DNA of 64,000 bases from NCBI GenBank assembly GCA_902363835.1, contig CABJBM010000025.1, positions 1 through 64,000 on the forward strand, written 5' to 3'. Made by a program: the position numbers and the translations under genes. Within the stretch, counting starts at the first letter, position 1. The number at the start of each line of letters is the position of its first letter. The DNA is from Lachnospiraceae bacterium (lineage in GTDB: Bacteria; Bacillota; Clostridia; Lachnospirales; Lachnospiraceae). This document shows, in pieces, positions 1 to 9,187 of this stretch. The notes under the pieces are model-generated. The model was not told the DNA's origin, did not search any database, and saw only the letters and a list, made by a program, of their open reading frames with translations.

Positions 1-83
1 AAGACTCGCTAGCTGCGGTACGGCTTATACCTTACAGCGTGGGACTTTCACCCACCGAACTTCAAGCCCTTTGCTGGGCGCAC
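1..83 (-). mobile_element. 5' end of a group II intron (truncated by window edge)
   Basis: Read on the minus strand from position 83, the sequence begins GUGCGCCCAGCAAAGGG and continues with GGUGGGUGAAAGUCCCAC. This is the layout of the 5' end and domain I of bacterial group II introns (a GUGYG start and a conserved GUGAAAGUCCC-type stem). The rest of the intron, including any reverse transcriptase gene, would lie left of the window. It begins about ten bases beyond the T-tract of an intrinsic terminator hairpin, the target preference known for class C introns. The class is inferred; the start motif is seen. Confidence 0.6.
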
Positions 84-93
84 CCTATTATAC

Positions 94-138
94 AAAAAAG
101 TACTTCAAATCCTTATAAAACAATGACTTGAAGTACTT
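94..138 (-). terminator. Intrinsic terminator of the amino-sugar operon
   Basis: Two perfect 11-base arms (AAGTACTTCAA at 98-108 and its complement at 128-138) flank a 19-base loop. On the minus strand the stem is followed by a run of T. It lies 120 bases after the stop of the last operon gene and directly upstream of the group II intron end. Confidence 0.75.
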
Positions 139-258
139 CTTGGCAGAGATGGCAACCGGACAGGATTTGGAAACATCCAATTTCTTAAATTCCTAACATA
201 TGACCGGCATCCTCATGTCAATAAACCACAAGGAACTGATTCTTCCTGAATAACATTA

Positions 259-2115
259 TTATGATAATTCCCTGAGTAAGTCTATATACCAGAACAGGGC
301 TTCACTGATTCTATAAAGCTCGGATTCCCTGCTTACTGTCCTCCAAAGCTGCTTGTATCTGTTGTACCAGTGTTCCAGGGCTTGTGCCGTCTGTTTGGCA
401 TCCAGTCCATCCTTTGTCTCGCCAAATAAAAGAATGCCCGTATGGTTAAACAGCTTCATTCCTTCTGCCGCTAATAAGTATGGCTGTATCCTGTTTTTTG
501 CAGAAGAATCCGTATTTTTAATATTTGCAGACAATTCTAAAATACACAAGTCTATTTCATCATTATTCTCTCTTCCATTTGCCACTTTTTCTTTGTATAA
601 CTCTCTTATCTTATCCTGTTCACTCTGGCTGGCCTGGCTGTGTTTTTCTTTCCACCATACCATTTCCCTCCAGCCGAAGCTTTCCTTCTCCGCAAGCCTG
701 CCGGCAATCTCCATCAGCTTGCCGGTGCTGTCCTTATATTCCAGCCTGGAAATCTGTTCATTCAATTCCTCATACTGCGGCAATTCCCCGCACCAGGAAC
801 CAACAGCGCCATAGATCATTCCGGTAATACTGAACCCAGGATGATTGATATGTCCAAAATCCCCCCAGTCTGTATTTAAGATACCCTCGGCATTATACTG
901 ATTGGCATAACGGCACATTTTAGAAATATTTAAGTAGGATTTTTTCTGGGCATTTACTAACAGATTCCATGCACTTGTCCCCGGACAGGTATACTGTCTG
1001 ACACCATATTCCGCATAGGTCCTTGTTGCTTTCTCCGTTACATCGGCGTCATACCCCCAGTTTAAACAAATGGTGCCGGGAGGCAGTTCCTTTGCAAATT
1101 CCGGAAATTCCAGCATAATATCCCCCCACAGCATAGGAATATGCCCTCTGTCAACGACCAGCCGGCAGATTCTTTTCACCTGCCCCATATAAAGCGCTGC
1201 ATTCCCCTCTTTCTCCAATTTCTCCTTATTCCTGCCTTTGCCCAAATCAAATGTTTCATCCGCACAAATATTGAACTTTTCAGAAGTGAACAGGGGCATA
1301 TATTGGTCTATCATCTCCTCTACCAGCTTAAAACTGCCCTCATTGGAGATATCAAGGGTATGGTGCTCCTGCCTGTCAATGAAACCGAAGGGATGCTCTC
1401 CCGCATCCTCCAGTTCACATAAATGCCTGTAGGTCCTGGTGTTCAATAATTTGTAAAGGTGTCCAAAGGTAGGCAGGGAGGGAATCAGTTCAATCCCCCT
1501 TTCCAGGCAGTAATGGTCAAATTCCATAATTTCGTCTGCCGTAAGGGGAGTGTCATCTCTCCACATCTCACTAAAAGCCGGAAACAAAAACGTATGCTCC
1601 ACATATAGCTGCATCTGGTTAATCTTATAATAGCTTTGGATATCTGCCAATTCTTTCAGCCATTTCAAAGTAGGAACCCGCCCTCTTGACACATCATGGA
1701 GAAAACCTCTGTTGGAAAACCTAGGCTCGTCTTCTATTTCCACACAGGGCAGGACAGCCCCTTCCTGTCTTATTATCTGCCTTAATGTCTGTATTCCGTA
1801 TAATATTCCTTTTTCTGTCCGGCCATTGATTATGATGGAGGAACGACCGGAGACAGAGAGTGTGTAGCCTTCTTTTGGGGCGGACACTTGATCCCCGCTG
1901 TTTAATTTCTGGGATAAAATAACAGTTCCTTTTCTATCCCCTCTGACTACCTCATATCCAAAGCCTGTATTTGCCAGTATGTCTTCCTGCAATATCCTTG
2001 CATACCCGTAAACTGCCCAGCCACAGGATGGATCGATTATAATTGATCCATCATATGGCAGCATTAATCTGCCTTCTTTTTCAATTACCTGTTTCGGCTG
2101 CGGTAATAAATACAT
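259..2115 (-). CDS. Glycoside hydrolase family 20 beta-N-acetylhexosaminidase
   Basis: Predicted to release terminal N-acetylhexosamine from imported oligosaccharides. The N-terminal 130 residues form the GH20b-type accessory domain (EKGILYGIQTLRQI). The TIM barrel follows, with the adjacent Asp-Glu pair of substrate-assisted GH20 catalysis at about residues 287-288 (CADETFDLG). That motif departs from the usual HxGGDE, so substrate range may be unusual. At 618 residues it is of normal GH20 length. No signal peptide is present, so it should be cytoplasmic, which fits the ABC importer in the same operon. The ATG is preceded by AAGGAGGGTATCA. It is the last gene of the leftward operon, and a second GH20 lies at 4568-6307. 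Family is firm, exact substrate unknown. Confidence 0.85.
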   Translation of the reverse strand: MYLLPQPKQVIEKEGRLMLPYDGSIIIDPSCGWAVYGYARILQEDILANTGFGYEVVRGDRKGTVILSQKLNSGDQVSAPKEGYTLSVSGRSSIIINGRTEKGILYGIQTLRQIIRQEGAVLPCVEIEDEPRFSNRGFLHDVSRGRVPTLKWLKELADIQSYYKINQMQLYVEHTFLFPAFSEMWRDDTPLTADEIMEFDHYCLERGIELIPSLPTFGHLYKLLNTRTYRHLCELEDAGEHPFGFIDRQEHHTLDISNEGSFKLVEEMIDQYMPLFTSEKFNICADETFDLGKGRNKEKLEKEGNAALYMGQVKRICRLVVDRGHIPMLWGDIMLEFPEFAKELPPGTICLNWGYDADVTEKATRTYAEYGVRQYTCPGTSAWNLLVNAQKKSYLNISKMCRYANQYNAEGILNTDWGDFGHINHPGFSITGMIYGAVGSWCGELPQYEELNEQISRLEYKDSTGKLMEIAGRLAEKESFGWREMVWWKEKHSQASQSEQDKIRELYKEKVANGRENNDEIDLCILELSANIKNTDSSAKNRIQPYLLAAEGMKLFNHTGILLFGETKDGLDAKQTAQALEHWYNRYKQLWRTVSRESELYRISEALFWYIDLLRELS

Positions 2116-2126
2116 TGATACCCTCC

Positions 2127-2381
2127 TTACATAACACCTGTCTTATTTAACGAAGTTTCCTTATCTTGTTCTGACTCCAATGCATCCACTTGCTTTTGTG
2201 CTTCCGCTGCCACAATACCATAGCCGTCGGCTTCCAGCTCTTTCTTAATATCAGCCAGGACTTTCCTTGTTTCTCTTGCACCTGTCCAAAATACTTTACG
2301 GTACTTCTGGATAACTGCTCGGCAGCCGGTTACCCGGCTTCGTCTTCCTTTGGAGCGGTTTACTTGTAATAAGATTATCAC
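2127..2381 (-). pseudogene. Possible C-terminal remnant of a sugar-binding lipoprotein
   Basis: This 84-codon GTG-started frame lies between nagA and the GH20 gene. Its middle (AVIQKYRKVFWTGARET, then a helix ending KQVDALES) resembles the C-terminal helices of LplA/YtcQ-type extracellular solute-binding proteins. The first 25 residues are basic and unlike any exported protein, and no signal peptide or binding domain remains. It ends 11 bases before the GH20 start. I read it as a relic of a second binding protein. The resemblance is from memory of the family, so it could instead be a small gene of unknown function. Confidence 0.4.
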
Positions 2382-2498
2382 AAATGTATGCTTTTTTCAT
2401 CTTATGTGTTAAACTAATATAATTTAAAATTTACAAGTAATATGTTACGTGATGAAAGATCCCTCTCGCTCCTTTTTTTGTACCCTGCTGCATATTGA

Positions 2499-3698
2499 TC
2501 AGTCAGGCGTCCGCCCATTTTCAACGGTTTGGAGATTCCCCATCACCATCACATGACTGATAATGATATTTTCATCAAAAACAACAAGATCTGCGTCTTT
2601 TCCAAGGCGAATCGAACCTTTTTGATCCTGCATGTTGAGAAGCGCGGCAGGTGAAAGGGACACCATTTTCACCAGTTCCCAAAGCGGGATATCCAAAAAC
2701 TCCCGCCCGGTACGCAGAAGACGGTCCATGGTGGCTACACTTCCTGCAAATGCAGTCCTGTCCGGAAGCTTGGCAACACCATCCTCTACAATCGTGGAAA
2801 GCCCAGTGTCTTTGTTTCCAAGGATATATTCCCCGTCAGGCATTCCGGCGGCCCGCATGGAATCTGTCACAAAGCAAATTTTATCAGCTCCCTTTACTTT
2901 ATAGGTCAGTTGGACCAGTTCCTTCGGCAAATGGCAGCCATCCACAATAAGCTCCACAAAAACATCATCCATAAGATATCCGGCCTGTACAGCCCCCGCC
3001 ACACGGAAGGCATTGACCCGTTTTACATCTGACATTCCCGAATAAAAATGAGTCAGGGCTTTCAGTCCGTTTTTCTGAGCTTCCATGACGTCTGTGCAGA
3101 CAGCATCAGAATGAGCCAGAGAACTGATGATCCCATGGTCATTTAACGCCTTTAAGAATTCATCAGCTCCCTCCAGTTCCACAGCAAAAGACCATCGCAG
3201 AATCCGGTCAGTCAGGCGGAATACCTCCTCATATTCTTCCTTTTCCGGATTCCGTAAATATTTCGGGTCTTGAGCACCTCTCTGATGATAGGAAAAATAG
3301 GGGCCTTCTAAGTGCAACCCGGGAATATTAGGCATCTGCTCCCGATTTAGCTCCACCTGGTTAAACAATTTGACAAACTCAAAAAGAGATTCCTTCGTAC
3401 TTGTGATTGTTGTCGGCACAATGGTGGTTGTACCATGGGTCATATGCATATGGCATGCATGGTAAATGCTGTCCAAGTTGCCATCCATGAAATCACAGCC
3501 TCCTCCGCCATGGGTATGAACATCAATAAATCCCGGAGAAAGGTATTTTCCTTCTATGTCGATAATACGGTCTGCCTGTGGAACATTTTCCCCCAAAGGG
3601 CAGATGGCGGCGATTTTACCTCTGTCCGTCAATAGGCTTCCCTGTAATATCTTGTTTTCCAATATGATTTTGGCATTTTTAAATAGCACGGTTTCCAT
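2499..3698 (-). CDS. nagA: N-acetylglucosamine-6-phosphate deacetylase
   Basis: Converts GlcNAc-6-phosphate to glucosamine-6-phosphate and acetate in the cytoplasm. The amidohydrolase fold shows the metal-site HxH in GFIDVHTHGGGG (His61, His63), the Glu ligand in LHLEGPYF, the SLAHSDA histidine, HLPKEL and the catalytic Asp in FVTDSMRAAG. Length (399 residues) is typical. It starts 3 bases after the NagB stop, so the two are surely co-translated, and together they turn GlcNAc-6-P into fructose-6-P. No GlcNAc kinase or PTS component lies in the operon, so the phosphorylated substrate must come from a kinase encoded elsewhere. Confidence 0.95.
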   Translation of the reverse strand: METVLFKNAKIILENKILQGSLLTDRGKIAAICPLGENVPQADRIIDIEGKYLSPGFIDVHTHGGGGCDFMDGNLDSIYHACHMHMTHGTTTIVPTTITSTKESLFEFVKLFNQVELNREQMPNIPGLHLEGPYFSYHQRGAQDPKYLRNPEKEEYEEVFRLTDRILRWSFAVELEGADEFLKALNDHGIISSLAHSDAVCTDVMEAQKNGLKALTHFYSGMSDVKRVNAFRVAGAVQAGYLMDDVFVELIVDGCHLPKELVQLTYKVKGADKICFVTDSMRAAGMPDGEYILGNKDTGLSTIVEDGVAKLPDRTAFAGSVATMDRLLRTGREFLDIPLWELVKMVSLSPAALLNMQDQKGSIRLGKDADLVVFDENIIISHVMVMGNLQTVENGRTPD

Positions 3699-3701
3699 TG
3701 G

Positions 3702-4469
3702 TTACACCAACTTTCCGGCACTGTCCTGATCCAAATAGAGATAAACGTTTTCCCTGGTCCTCAATATACTTGCCGGACAGGCTTCTGATACGGAACCGGT
3801 AAGTGCCTGATTTACCGCCTTTGCCTTTCGCCCTCCCGGAACAATACAAAAGATTTTTGTAGCCTTTAACAGCGCAGGAATCGTCAATGTATATGCACGA
3901 ACCGGGACGGCTTCTAAAGAGGGAAAGCAGCCGTCATTCACCTGCTGCTGCCTGCAGGCCAGGTCCAGCTCCACCACCTTGACAGTCTGCCCGTCATGAA
4001 AATTTGCCGTATCCGGGTCGTTAAAAGCGATATGACCATTCTCTCCGATTCCCATAAATACGATATCAACGGGATTTTCTTCAAGAAGCCTGCTATAGCG
4101 GGCGCATTCTGCTTCGGGACTTACGCTGTCCCCGATCAGACGGTTTACTGATTGAAATGGTACTTTTAAAAATACCGCATCGTCTAAAAAACGTGAGAAG
4201 GAGGCATGAGAACCTTGTTTTAATCCCACATATTCATCCATATGGTAACCATTGATTCTTTCCCATGTGATCCCTGGCTCCTGCCTTAATTCTTCTAAAA
4301 ACTCATTCTGTGATGGGGCTGCTGCAAAGATAATATTTAAAGAGGCCTTATTTTCCAGCATCTTCTTAATGCAGGCAGCGGCTTCCCTTGCCGCCTCTCT
4401 GCCCATTTCCCTTCTGCTATCATAGACTTTTACATTCAATTTATCTGTTTTTAACTCTCTCACCTTCAT
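3702..4469 (-). CDS. nagB: Glucosamine-6-phosphate deaminase (divergent NagB)
   Basis: Predicted to convert glucosamine-6-phosphate to fructose-6-phosphate and ammonia. Conserved motifs are GYHMDEYVGL (the catalytic-loop Asp) and GIGENGHIAFNDP around the active-site His. It departs from textbook NagB in two places: the phosphate-binding loop, usually an ATGSTP-like sequence, reads FAAAPSQNEF, and the loop after GHIAFN has Asp-Pro where Glu-Pro is common. It is 255 residues, close to the family norm. It lies immediately upstream of nagA, with a gap of about 100 bases to the preceding GH20 gene. Function is strongly supported by context, but kinetics or exact substrate may differ. Confidence 0.85.
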   Translation of the reverse strand: MKVRELKTDKLNVKVYDSRREMGREAAREAAACIKKMLENKASLNIIFAAAPSQNEFLEELRQEPGITWERINGYHMDEYVGLKQGSHASFSRFLDDAVFLKVPFQSVNRLIGDSVSPEAECARYSRLLEENPVDIVFMGIGENGHIAFNDPDTANFHDGQTVKVVELDLACRQQQVNDGCFPSLEAVPVRAYTLTIPALLKATKIFCIVPGGRKAKAVNQALTGSVSEACPASILRTRENVYLYLDQDSAGKLV

Positions 4470-4567
4470 CTTCCTCCTCGCTTTGCTGCTTACCAGGCAA
4501 ATCGAATATCAAAAGCTTCTTCTGACGTTCGCCTGACTTGCCGTTACAGGTTAACCATTTTTTGTTT

Positions 4568-6307
4568 TCATAAGATGGTTCGTAGACGTTCCTCCGCCAT
4601 ATCATATAGATAAAACCGCGATTCCAAGAACATTTTTCCCATAGATTCATTTAATATCCGGGGAATAAATTCCGTCAGTTCCCCACGGACTTTATGGAAA
4701 TTCCTTAAGGCGGCTTCACTCCGTTCTTTTAAACAGGCGCGTTCCACTTCACTGTCCGGATAAAGTTCACACCGATACATGGTATGCCGGACGGGGAAGG
4801 AGTTTTCCAGTGAAATCAGTAAGTAAATCAAGTATGCTGTTTCCTTGTGCTTGGAAACGTCCTGGTGATATCTGCATACCACCAGATAATAATCCCGGTT
4901 CCGGTACCCCTCTTCCTCCACGCGGGCAGTGTCCATGCCATGGTAGAGGAACAGGAAGCGGTATAGGAAATCAGACCGGTCCGCCGCCTCATTCCAACTG
5001 AGATCAGCCCCATAAAAAAGAGGATACATATGAGTCTCAAACAATCCATAAGGACGGCCCAGGGAGAAGGACGAGGCCCACCGGGTATGAATCAATCCTT
5101 TTACGTCCGTTTCCTTCGCAAGCCTGCCCCATAAGTCTAAGTTTAAGAGGCGGTTGTCGATCACAGGATAATTCTGTTCCGGGCAGCTATCCCAACAGCT
5201 AACGGAAGAACATCCCAGATAAGCAATTCCCGCCCGCTCCAGCTTCATCATGATCTCCTTTGCTCTAAACGGCATATCGCTGCCATTATACAGCCAAACT
5301 GCAACCAGGACCCTGTTGTCTAAGAGAGCTAATTCTTCTTCTGACGCATTTCTAAACATATCGTGCCAGATAATAGGCATTTTTCCAAGAGAGCATACAT
5401 GGTCAATTAAATGATTCACATATTCAATAAAAATCACTTCCCTTGTCTTCCCGCTTTCCCGGCATTCCGCACTTGACCCAAGGCTCCACACTTCGTCACA
5501 GCCGATATGGAGATACTTACTGTCCGGGTGGAGGGCTGCCATCTCAGAAATAAGGGCTTTCGACAGCTCCAAAGCACCCGGGCGGAGCGGGCACATCTCT
5601 CCCGGGGTGCCGGGTGTCTCCCTTAAATGAATATACTCCGGATATTTCAGTACATATTCCAAGTGACCGAAGGATTGCTGGAGCGGAATCACTTCAATAA
5701 AATTCTCCTCTGCCGTGGAAAGAAGCGCAGAAAACTCCTCCTCAGTAAAGCAGTCGGAAGGATGGCGCAGAAAACCCATTGTCTCAAACGGCAGCTTATC
5801 TTCATATTCCACAACTAAGGTGTTGATTTTACAGTAACTAAGTTCACGGATGAAGGAAAGCATCCTTTCAAATGGCGGGAATACATTGCGCAAGTCCAGA
5901 TAGTCAGAGCGCAGTCCCACGTCCGCCCAGTCCTCTATCTCAAGAGCAGGCAGCTCTTCATGAGCCAAAAGCTGTTTTAAGGTCTGCAGGCCGTAGAACA
6001 ATCCAGCCGCGCAGGGAGCCGCCAATAAAAATCCCGTTCTGTCTAAGGTCAATTTGTAAAAATCATTTTTTCCAGCTCCTGCGCCAAGGTCTATGTCCCT
6101 TACATCCATGCCCTCCGAGTGCAGACAGTGAAAGGGGAAAACCGTTTCGCTTTGACATATCACTTGGAACATATATTCTAAATGGGATTTAAGCCGCGGG
6201 TCAGCCTCCGGCCCGGACAGGAAAATCCGTCCGTAATCCTGGATGGAAAACGTCATTTCGTCTGTAACCACCAGGTTTTGTGGTGTTGGAACCAAATTTA
6301 TCTTCAT
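4568..6307 (-). CDS. Glycoside hydrolase family 20 protein
   Basis: A second GH20 enzyme in the same operon, 579 residues and without a signal peptide. It has an N-terminal accessory domain (AGLFYGLQTLKQLL near residue 105), then a barrel with HIGCDEVWSLG, in which Asp271-Glu272 form the catalytic pair. SFGHLEYVLKYPEY is the usual barrel segment before the active site. It resembles the hexosaminidase group closer to HEX/NahA-like cytoplasmic enzymes than the 259-2115 protein does, so the two probably cut different linkages. RBS AAGGAGA precedes the ATG. It ends about 100 bases before nagB. Confidence 0.85.
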   Translation of the reverse strand: MKINLVPTPQNLVVTDEMTFSIQDYGRIFLSGPEADPRLKSHLEYMFQVICQSETVFPFHCLHSEGMDVRDIDLGAGAGKNDFYKLTLDRTGFLLAAPCAAGLFYGLQTLKQLLAHEELPALEIEDWADVGLRSDYLDLRNVFPPFERMLSFIRELSYCKINTLVVEYEDKLPFETMGFLRHPSDCFTEEEFSALLSTAEENFIEVIPLQQSFGHLEYVLKYPEYIHLRETPGTPGEMCPLRPGALELSKALISEMAALHPDSKYLHIGCDEVWSLGSSAECRESGKTREVIFIEYVNHLIDHVCSLGKMPIIWHDMFRNASEEELALLDNRVLVAVWLYNGSDMPFRAKEIMMKLERAGIAYLGCSSVSCWDSCPEQNYPVIDNRLLNLDLWGRLAKETDVKGLIHTRWASSFSLGRPYGLFETHMYPLFYGADLSWNEAADRSDFLYRFLFLYHGMDTARVEEEGYRNRDYYLVVCRYHQDVSKHKETAYLIYLLISLENSFPVRHTMYRCELYPDSEVERACLKERSEAALRNFHKVRGELTEFIPRILNESMGKMFLESRFYLYDMAEERLRTIL

Positions 6308-6336
6308 AGAAAGTCTCCTTTATTCATTTCGACCTA

Positions 6337-7200
6337 TCACCCTTTCACAGAGCCAACCATAACGCCTTTGACAAAATATTTCTGGATAAAAGGGTAGACT
6401 GCTATAATTGGTATAATTGATACAAGTACGGTTGCATATTTTAAGGATTCCTCCACAACCGCCACATCTCCCACTCCCACCGCATTGGAATTGGAAGAGC
6501 CGGACATCAGTATTTCACGTAAAATCAGCTGCAGCGGAAACTTATTCGGAGAGTTTAGATAAATAAACGGACTAAAATACGCATTCCATAAAGTTACCGC
6601 ATAATAAAGGCCGATTGTCGCAAACACAGCTTTTGAAACAGGAAGCACAAGCCGAAAGAATATCCCGGCATCATTCAATCCATCAATTTTTCCGGACTCC
6701 TCAAGCTCTGTCGGAAAGGCATCGAAAAAGCTTCTCATGATGATGAAGTTCCAGGTTGAAACCATCCCCGGAAGGATAACAGCCCAAATGGAGTCTAATA
6801 TCCCATAGTTCCTGATGGTTAAATAGGTAGGAATCATGCCCCCGCCAAAGAACATGGTTATTATTATCATAATAGAAAAAAATTTACTGAATGCCATACG
6901 CTGCTTGCTTAAAGCAAAAGCGCCCATGGCGGTGACGGTAAGGGACAGAGTTGTTCCGCATGCCGTGTAAAGAATTGTATTGCCATAAGCTTTAAACAGC
7001 CTTTTATCCTGAAATACATATTCATACATCTTTAATGTAGTGCCTTTCGGAAAAAGGCCCACTTTCCCTTGCATAACAAATGTATTTCCTGATAATGATA
7101 TGGCAATCATGTGAATAATGGGCAGCAAGGTGACTAAAAGGACCAGGGTAACAAAGGCGTAGGCAAAAACAGAAAATCCTGATATTTTTATTCTTTTCAT
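6337..7200 (-). CDS. Carbohydrate ABC transporter permease (LplC/YtcP type)
   Basis: Inner-membrane subunit of a sugar importer (binding-protein-dependent permease family 1). About six membrane segments are visible, beginning with FAYAFVTLVLLVTLLPIIHM. The cytoplasmic EAA loop that docks the ATPase reads EESGKIDGLNDAGIF near residues 185-200. The C-terminus KGVMVGSVKG is typical for this subfamily, whose members usually end in a GxVKG motif. It pairs with the permease at 7213-8142, 12 bases away. No ATPase gene is present, so a shared MsmX-like ATPase encoded elsewhere is expected. Confidence 0.9.
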   Translation of the reverse strand: MKRIKISGFSVFAYAFVTLVLLVTLLPIIHMIAISLSGNTFVMQGKVGLFPKGTTLKMYEYVFQDKRLFKAYGNTILYTACGTTLSLTVTAMGAFALSKQRMAFSKFFSIMIIITMFFGGGMIPTYLTIRNYGILDSIWAVILPGMVSTWNFIIMRSFFDAFPTELEESGKIDGLNDAGIFFRLVLPVSKAVFATIGLYYAVTLWNAYFSPFIYLNSPNKFPLQLILREILMSGSSNSNAVGVGDVAVVEESLKYATVLVSIIPIIAVYPFIQKYFVKGVMVGSVKG

Positions 7201-7212
7201 AAGCCTCTCCTC

Positions 7213-8142
7213 TTAAAACAGACTTGTTTCACTGAATTTCTTAGACAAGAAATTCGTCGTGAGCAACAGTGCCAGATTGGCAAGGGCGCTGAACAGGCCA
7301 ACAGCGGAAGCATAACTCATGTTGCCGCTTACAATACCTTGCCGGTATACATAGGTTGCAATCACATCTGCAGATTCATAGATTGCCGGATTCTGGAGAA
7401 GCAGTATTTTTTCCAGCCCTACCTCCAGGATGGCACCTGTCCTTAAAATCAGCATGGTTGCAATGGTAGGGGCTATGCACGGCAGTGTAATGGAACATAT
7501 CTGTCTCCATTTGGAGGCTCCGTCAATCATGGCAGCCTCGTAAAGCTGCGCATCTACGTTGGTGATGGCAGCGATATAGATAATTGCGCCCCATCCGACC
7601 TCCTGCCAGATATCGGACACAACATATACGGTCCGGAAATATTTGGCCTGGCTCATGAAATTAATTGGTTCCACTCCAAATGTGCCGATCATCTGGTTGA
7701 TGATTCCGCGGATAGGAGATAAAAACGTGAGAATCATGCCGCTCACAACAACCGCAGATAAAAAATGAGGCATATAGCTAACTGTCTGAGCCACCTTTTT
7801 ATACTTTAATTGAGTAATCTCATTTAACAGCAAGGCGAACAGGATCGGAAAAGGAAATCCCCATATCAGAGAATACACTCCAAGCTGCACCGTATTGCGT
7901 ATCACCCGCCACGCATCCGGAGAAGCAAAGAAACTTCGAAAATGCATAAGGCCCACCCATCGGCTGCCTGCGAAACCAATAAATGGTTTAAAATCCTTAA
8001 AAGATATGAGAATCCCCCACATAGGCACATATCGAAACAGTATGTAATAAATCAGACACGGCAGAAACAAAAGAAGCAGGTAGCGGCTTCGATACATTTC
8101 ATAGAATATAGTAGATTTATTTTTTGTTTTCATTGATTTCAC
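7213..8142 (-). CDS. Carbohydrate ABC transporter permease (LplB type)
   Basis: Partner membrane subunit of the sugar importer, 309 residues with six predicted membrane segments (YLLLLFLPCLIYYILF first). The EAA loop is EAAMIDGASKWRQI, near residue 205. The LplB subfamily, together with the LplC-type protein and the large lipoprotein at 9188-10792, typically imports complex oligosaccharides. Its start codon overlaps the end of the upstream oxidoreductase gene by 26 bases, which argues for translational coupling. Confidence 0.9.
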   Translation of the reverse strand: MKSMKTKNKSTIFYEMYRSRYLLLLFLPCLIYYILFRYVPMWGILISFKDFKPFIGFAGSRWVGLMHFRSFFASPDAWRVIRNTVQLGVYSLIWGFPFPILFALLLNEITQLKYKKVAQTVSYMPHFLSAVVVSGMILTFLSPIRGIINQMIGTFGVEPINFMSQAKYFRTVYVVSDIWQEVGWGAIIYIAAITNVDAQLYEAAMIDGASKWRQICSITLPCIAPTIATMLILRTGAILEVGLEKILLLQNPAIYESADVIATYVYRQGIVSGNMSYASAVGLFSALANLALLLTTNFLSKKFSETSLF

Positions 8143-9088
8143 CCGCCTTTTGATAGATATCTTCGATAAGCGCTATGATGTCTTTTGCATAGCTTCCATC
8201 TGTCACCGGGGATGGGCCGCCAAGAATTGACTGTACAAAATCTTCAATTTGTTCCTCAAAGGGAGTCACCGAGTCGGAACGAACCAGCTCTTTAAACTTC
8301 CCGTCTTCCCAGATTTCCAGGCTTTTTCCGGTACTTAACCTTAATACTCCCCCTGAGAAATAGAGGGTGGTTTCGTTAACCGGAATATCGTGATATCCGC
8401 ACAGGGTCACGCAGGCCGTCACCTCGCTTTCCGTCCTCAGGAACATCTGGACATTTCCCTCTACAGAATACTCCTTGTTCCCGAAGCCGCAGGCTCCCGA
8501 TACCTGAATAAAGCGGCTTCCGGTCAGAAACTTGATCTTATCAAGGGAATGCGCTCCTAAGTTCATCAGGATGCCGCCGCCGGAACGCTCCTTATCAAGA
8601 AACCATCCAGGCCTGTTCTCAGCGAAATAAAGGCTTGTTCTTACGTCATTGATCATAAGAAGTTTTCCAAGCGCACCGGAATCTATGATTTCCTTTGCTT
8701 TTTTATTTTCAGGGAAATAGCGCTGGATGTGTCCGACCTGTAGGATGACGCCGGACTTCTTACATGCCCGGATCATGGCGTCACAGGCAAAAGACGAAAC
8801 AGCCATCGGTTTTTCCACGAGGATGTGGATTCCTTTTTCGGCACAGCTTATGGTACTTTCCTCATGAAGATAATGGGGCAGATTAATAATCACCGCATCC
8901 AGTTCTTCTTTCTGCAGCATCTCTTTATAATCTCCGTATACGGAGGCGCCATAACCTAAGACTGCCTGGCGGGCCTTGTTTCTATCAATATCTGCCACCG
9001 CCATAATCTGGGTTCGCGGATTCTTATCCAGTGCTTTTAAGTGGCTGGTACTGATAATTCCAGTCCCAATCATTCCAAATCTCAGCAT
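8117..9088 (-). CDS. Gfo/Idh/MocA family oxidoreductase
   Basis: NAD(P)-dependent dehydrogenase or glycosidase-like enzyme acting on a sugar. It has an N-terminal Rossmann fold (GMIGTGIISTSHLKAL) and the family signature EKPMAVSS, whose Lys is catalytic, near residue 93. A C-terminal alpha/beta domain contains GGGILMNLGAHSLDKI, in which the His is the usual active-site residue. It sits between the binding protein and the permease genes of the importer operon, implying that the imported sugar, or a side group on it, is oxidised or epimerised before hexosaminidase action. Substrate is unknown. RBS AAGGAG precedes the ATG. Confidence 0.85.
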   Translation of the reverse strand: MLRFGMIGTGIISTSHLKALDKNPRTQIMAVADIDRNKARQAVLGYGASVYGDYKEMLQKEELDAVIINLPHYLHEESTISCAEKGIHILVEKPMAVSSFACDAMIRACKKSGVILQVGHIQRYFPENKKAKEIIDSGALGKLLMINDVRTSLYFAENRPGWFLDKERSGGGILMNLGAHSLDKIKFLTGSRFIQVSGACGFGNKEYSVEGNVQMFLRTESEVTACVTLCGYHDIPVNETTLYFSGGVLRLSTGKSLEIWEDGKFKELVRSDSVTPFEEQIEDFVQSILGGPSPVTDGSYAKDIIALIEDIYQKAGEINENKK

Positions 9089-9119
9089 AATAAACTCCTT
9101 CCTCTATAACAATATTTTC

Positions 9120-9175
9120 CGCCAGGCACGATGTCATGCCGGCAACCAGGGCCGACATCTGCGTCTTCCCTGGCG
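9120..9175 (-). other. Intercistronic stem-loop after the binding-protein gene
   Basis: CGCCAGG (9120-9126) pairs with CCTGGCG (9169-9175), and inside them GATGTC (9130-9135) pairs with GACATC (9154-9159). No T-run follows on the minus strand, so it is not a standard terminator. It lies between the binding-protein stop and the oxidoreductase start. This is where mRNA-stabilising or processing hairpins often raise binding-protein levels over downstream permeases. The structure is seen; the role is inferred. Confidence 0.55.
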
Positions 9176-9187
9176 CCATTGGCCTCT

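Noticed and set aside
1..83. rRNA or tRNA fragment at the left edge
   Set aside because: The GUGCGCC start and GUGAAAGUCCC stem fit a group II intron better than any rRNA or tRNA segment.
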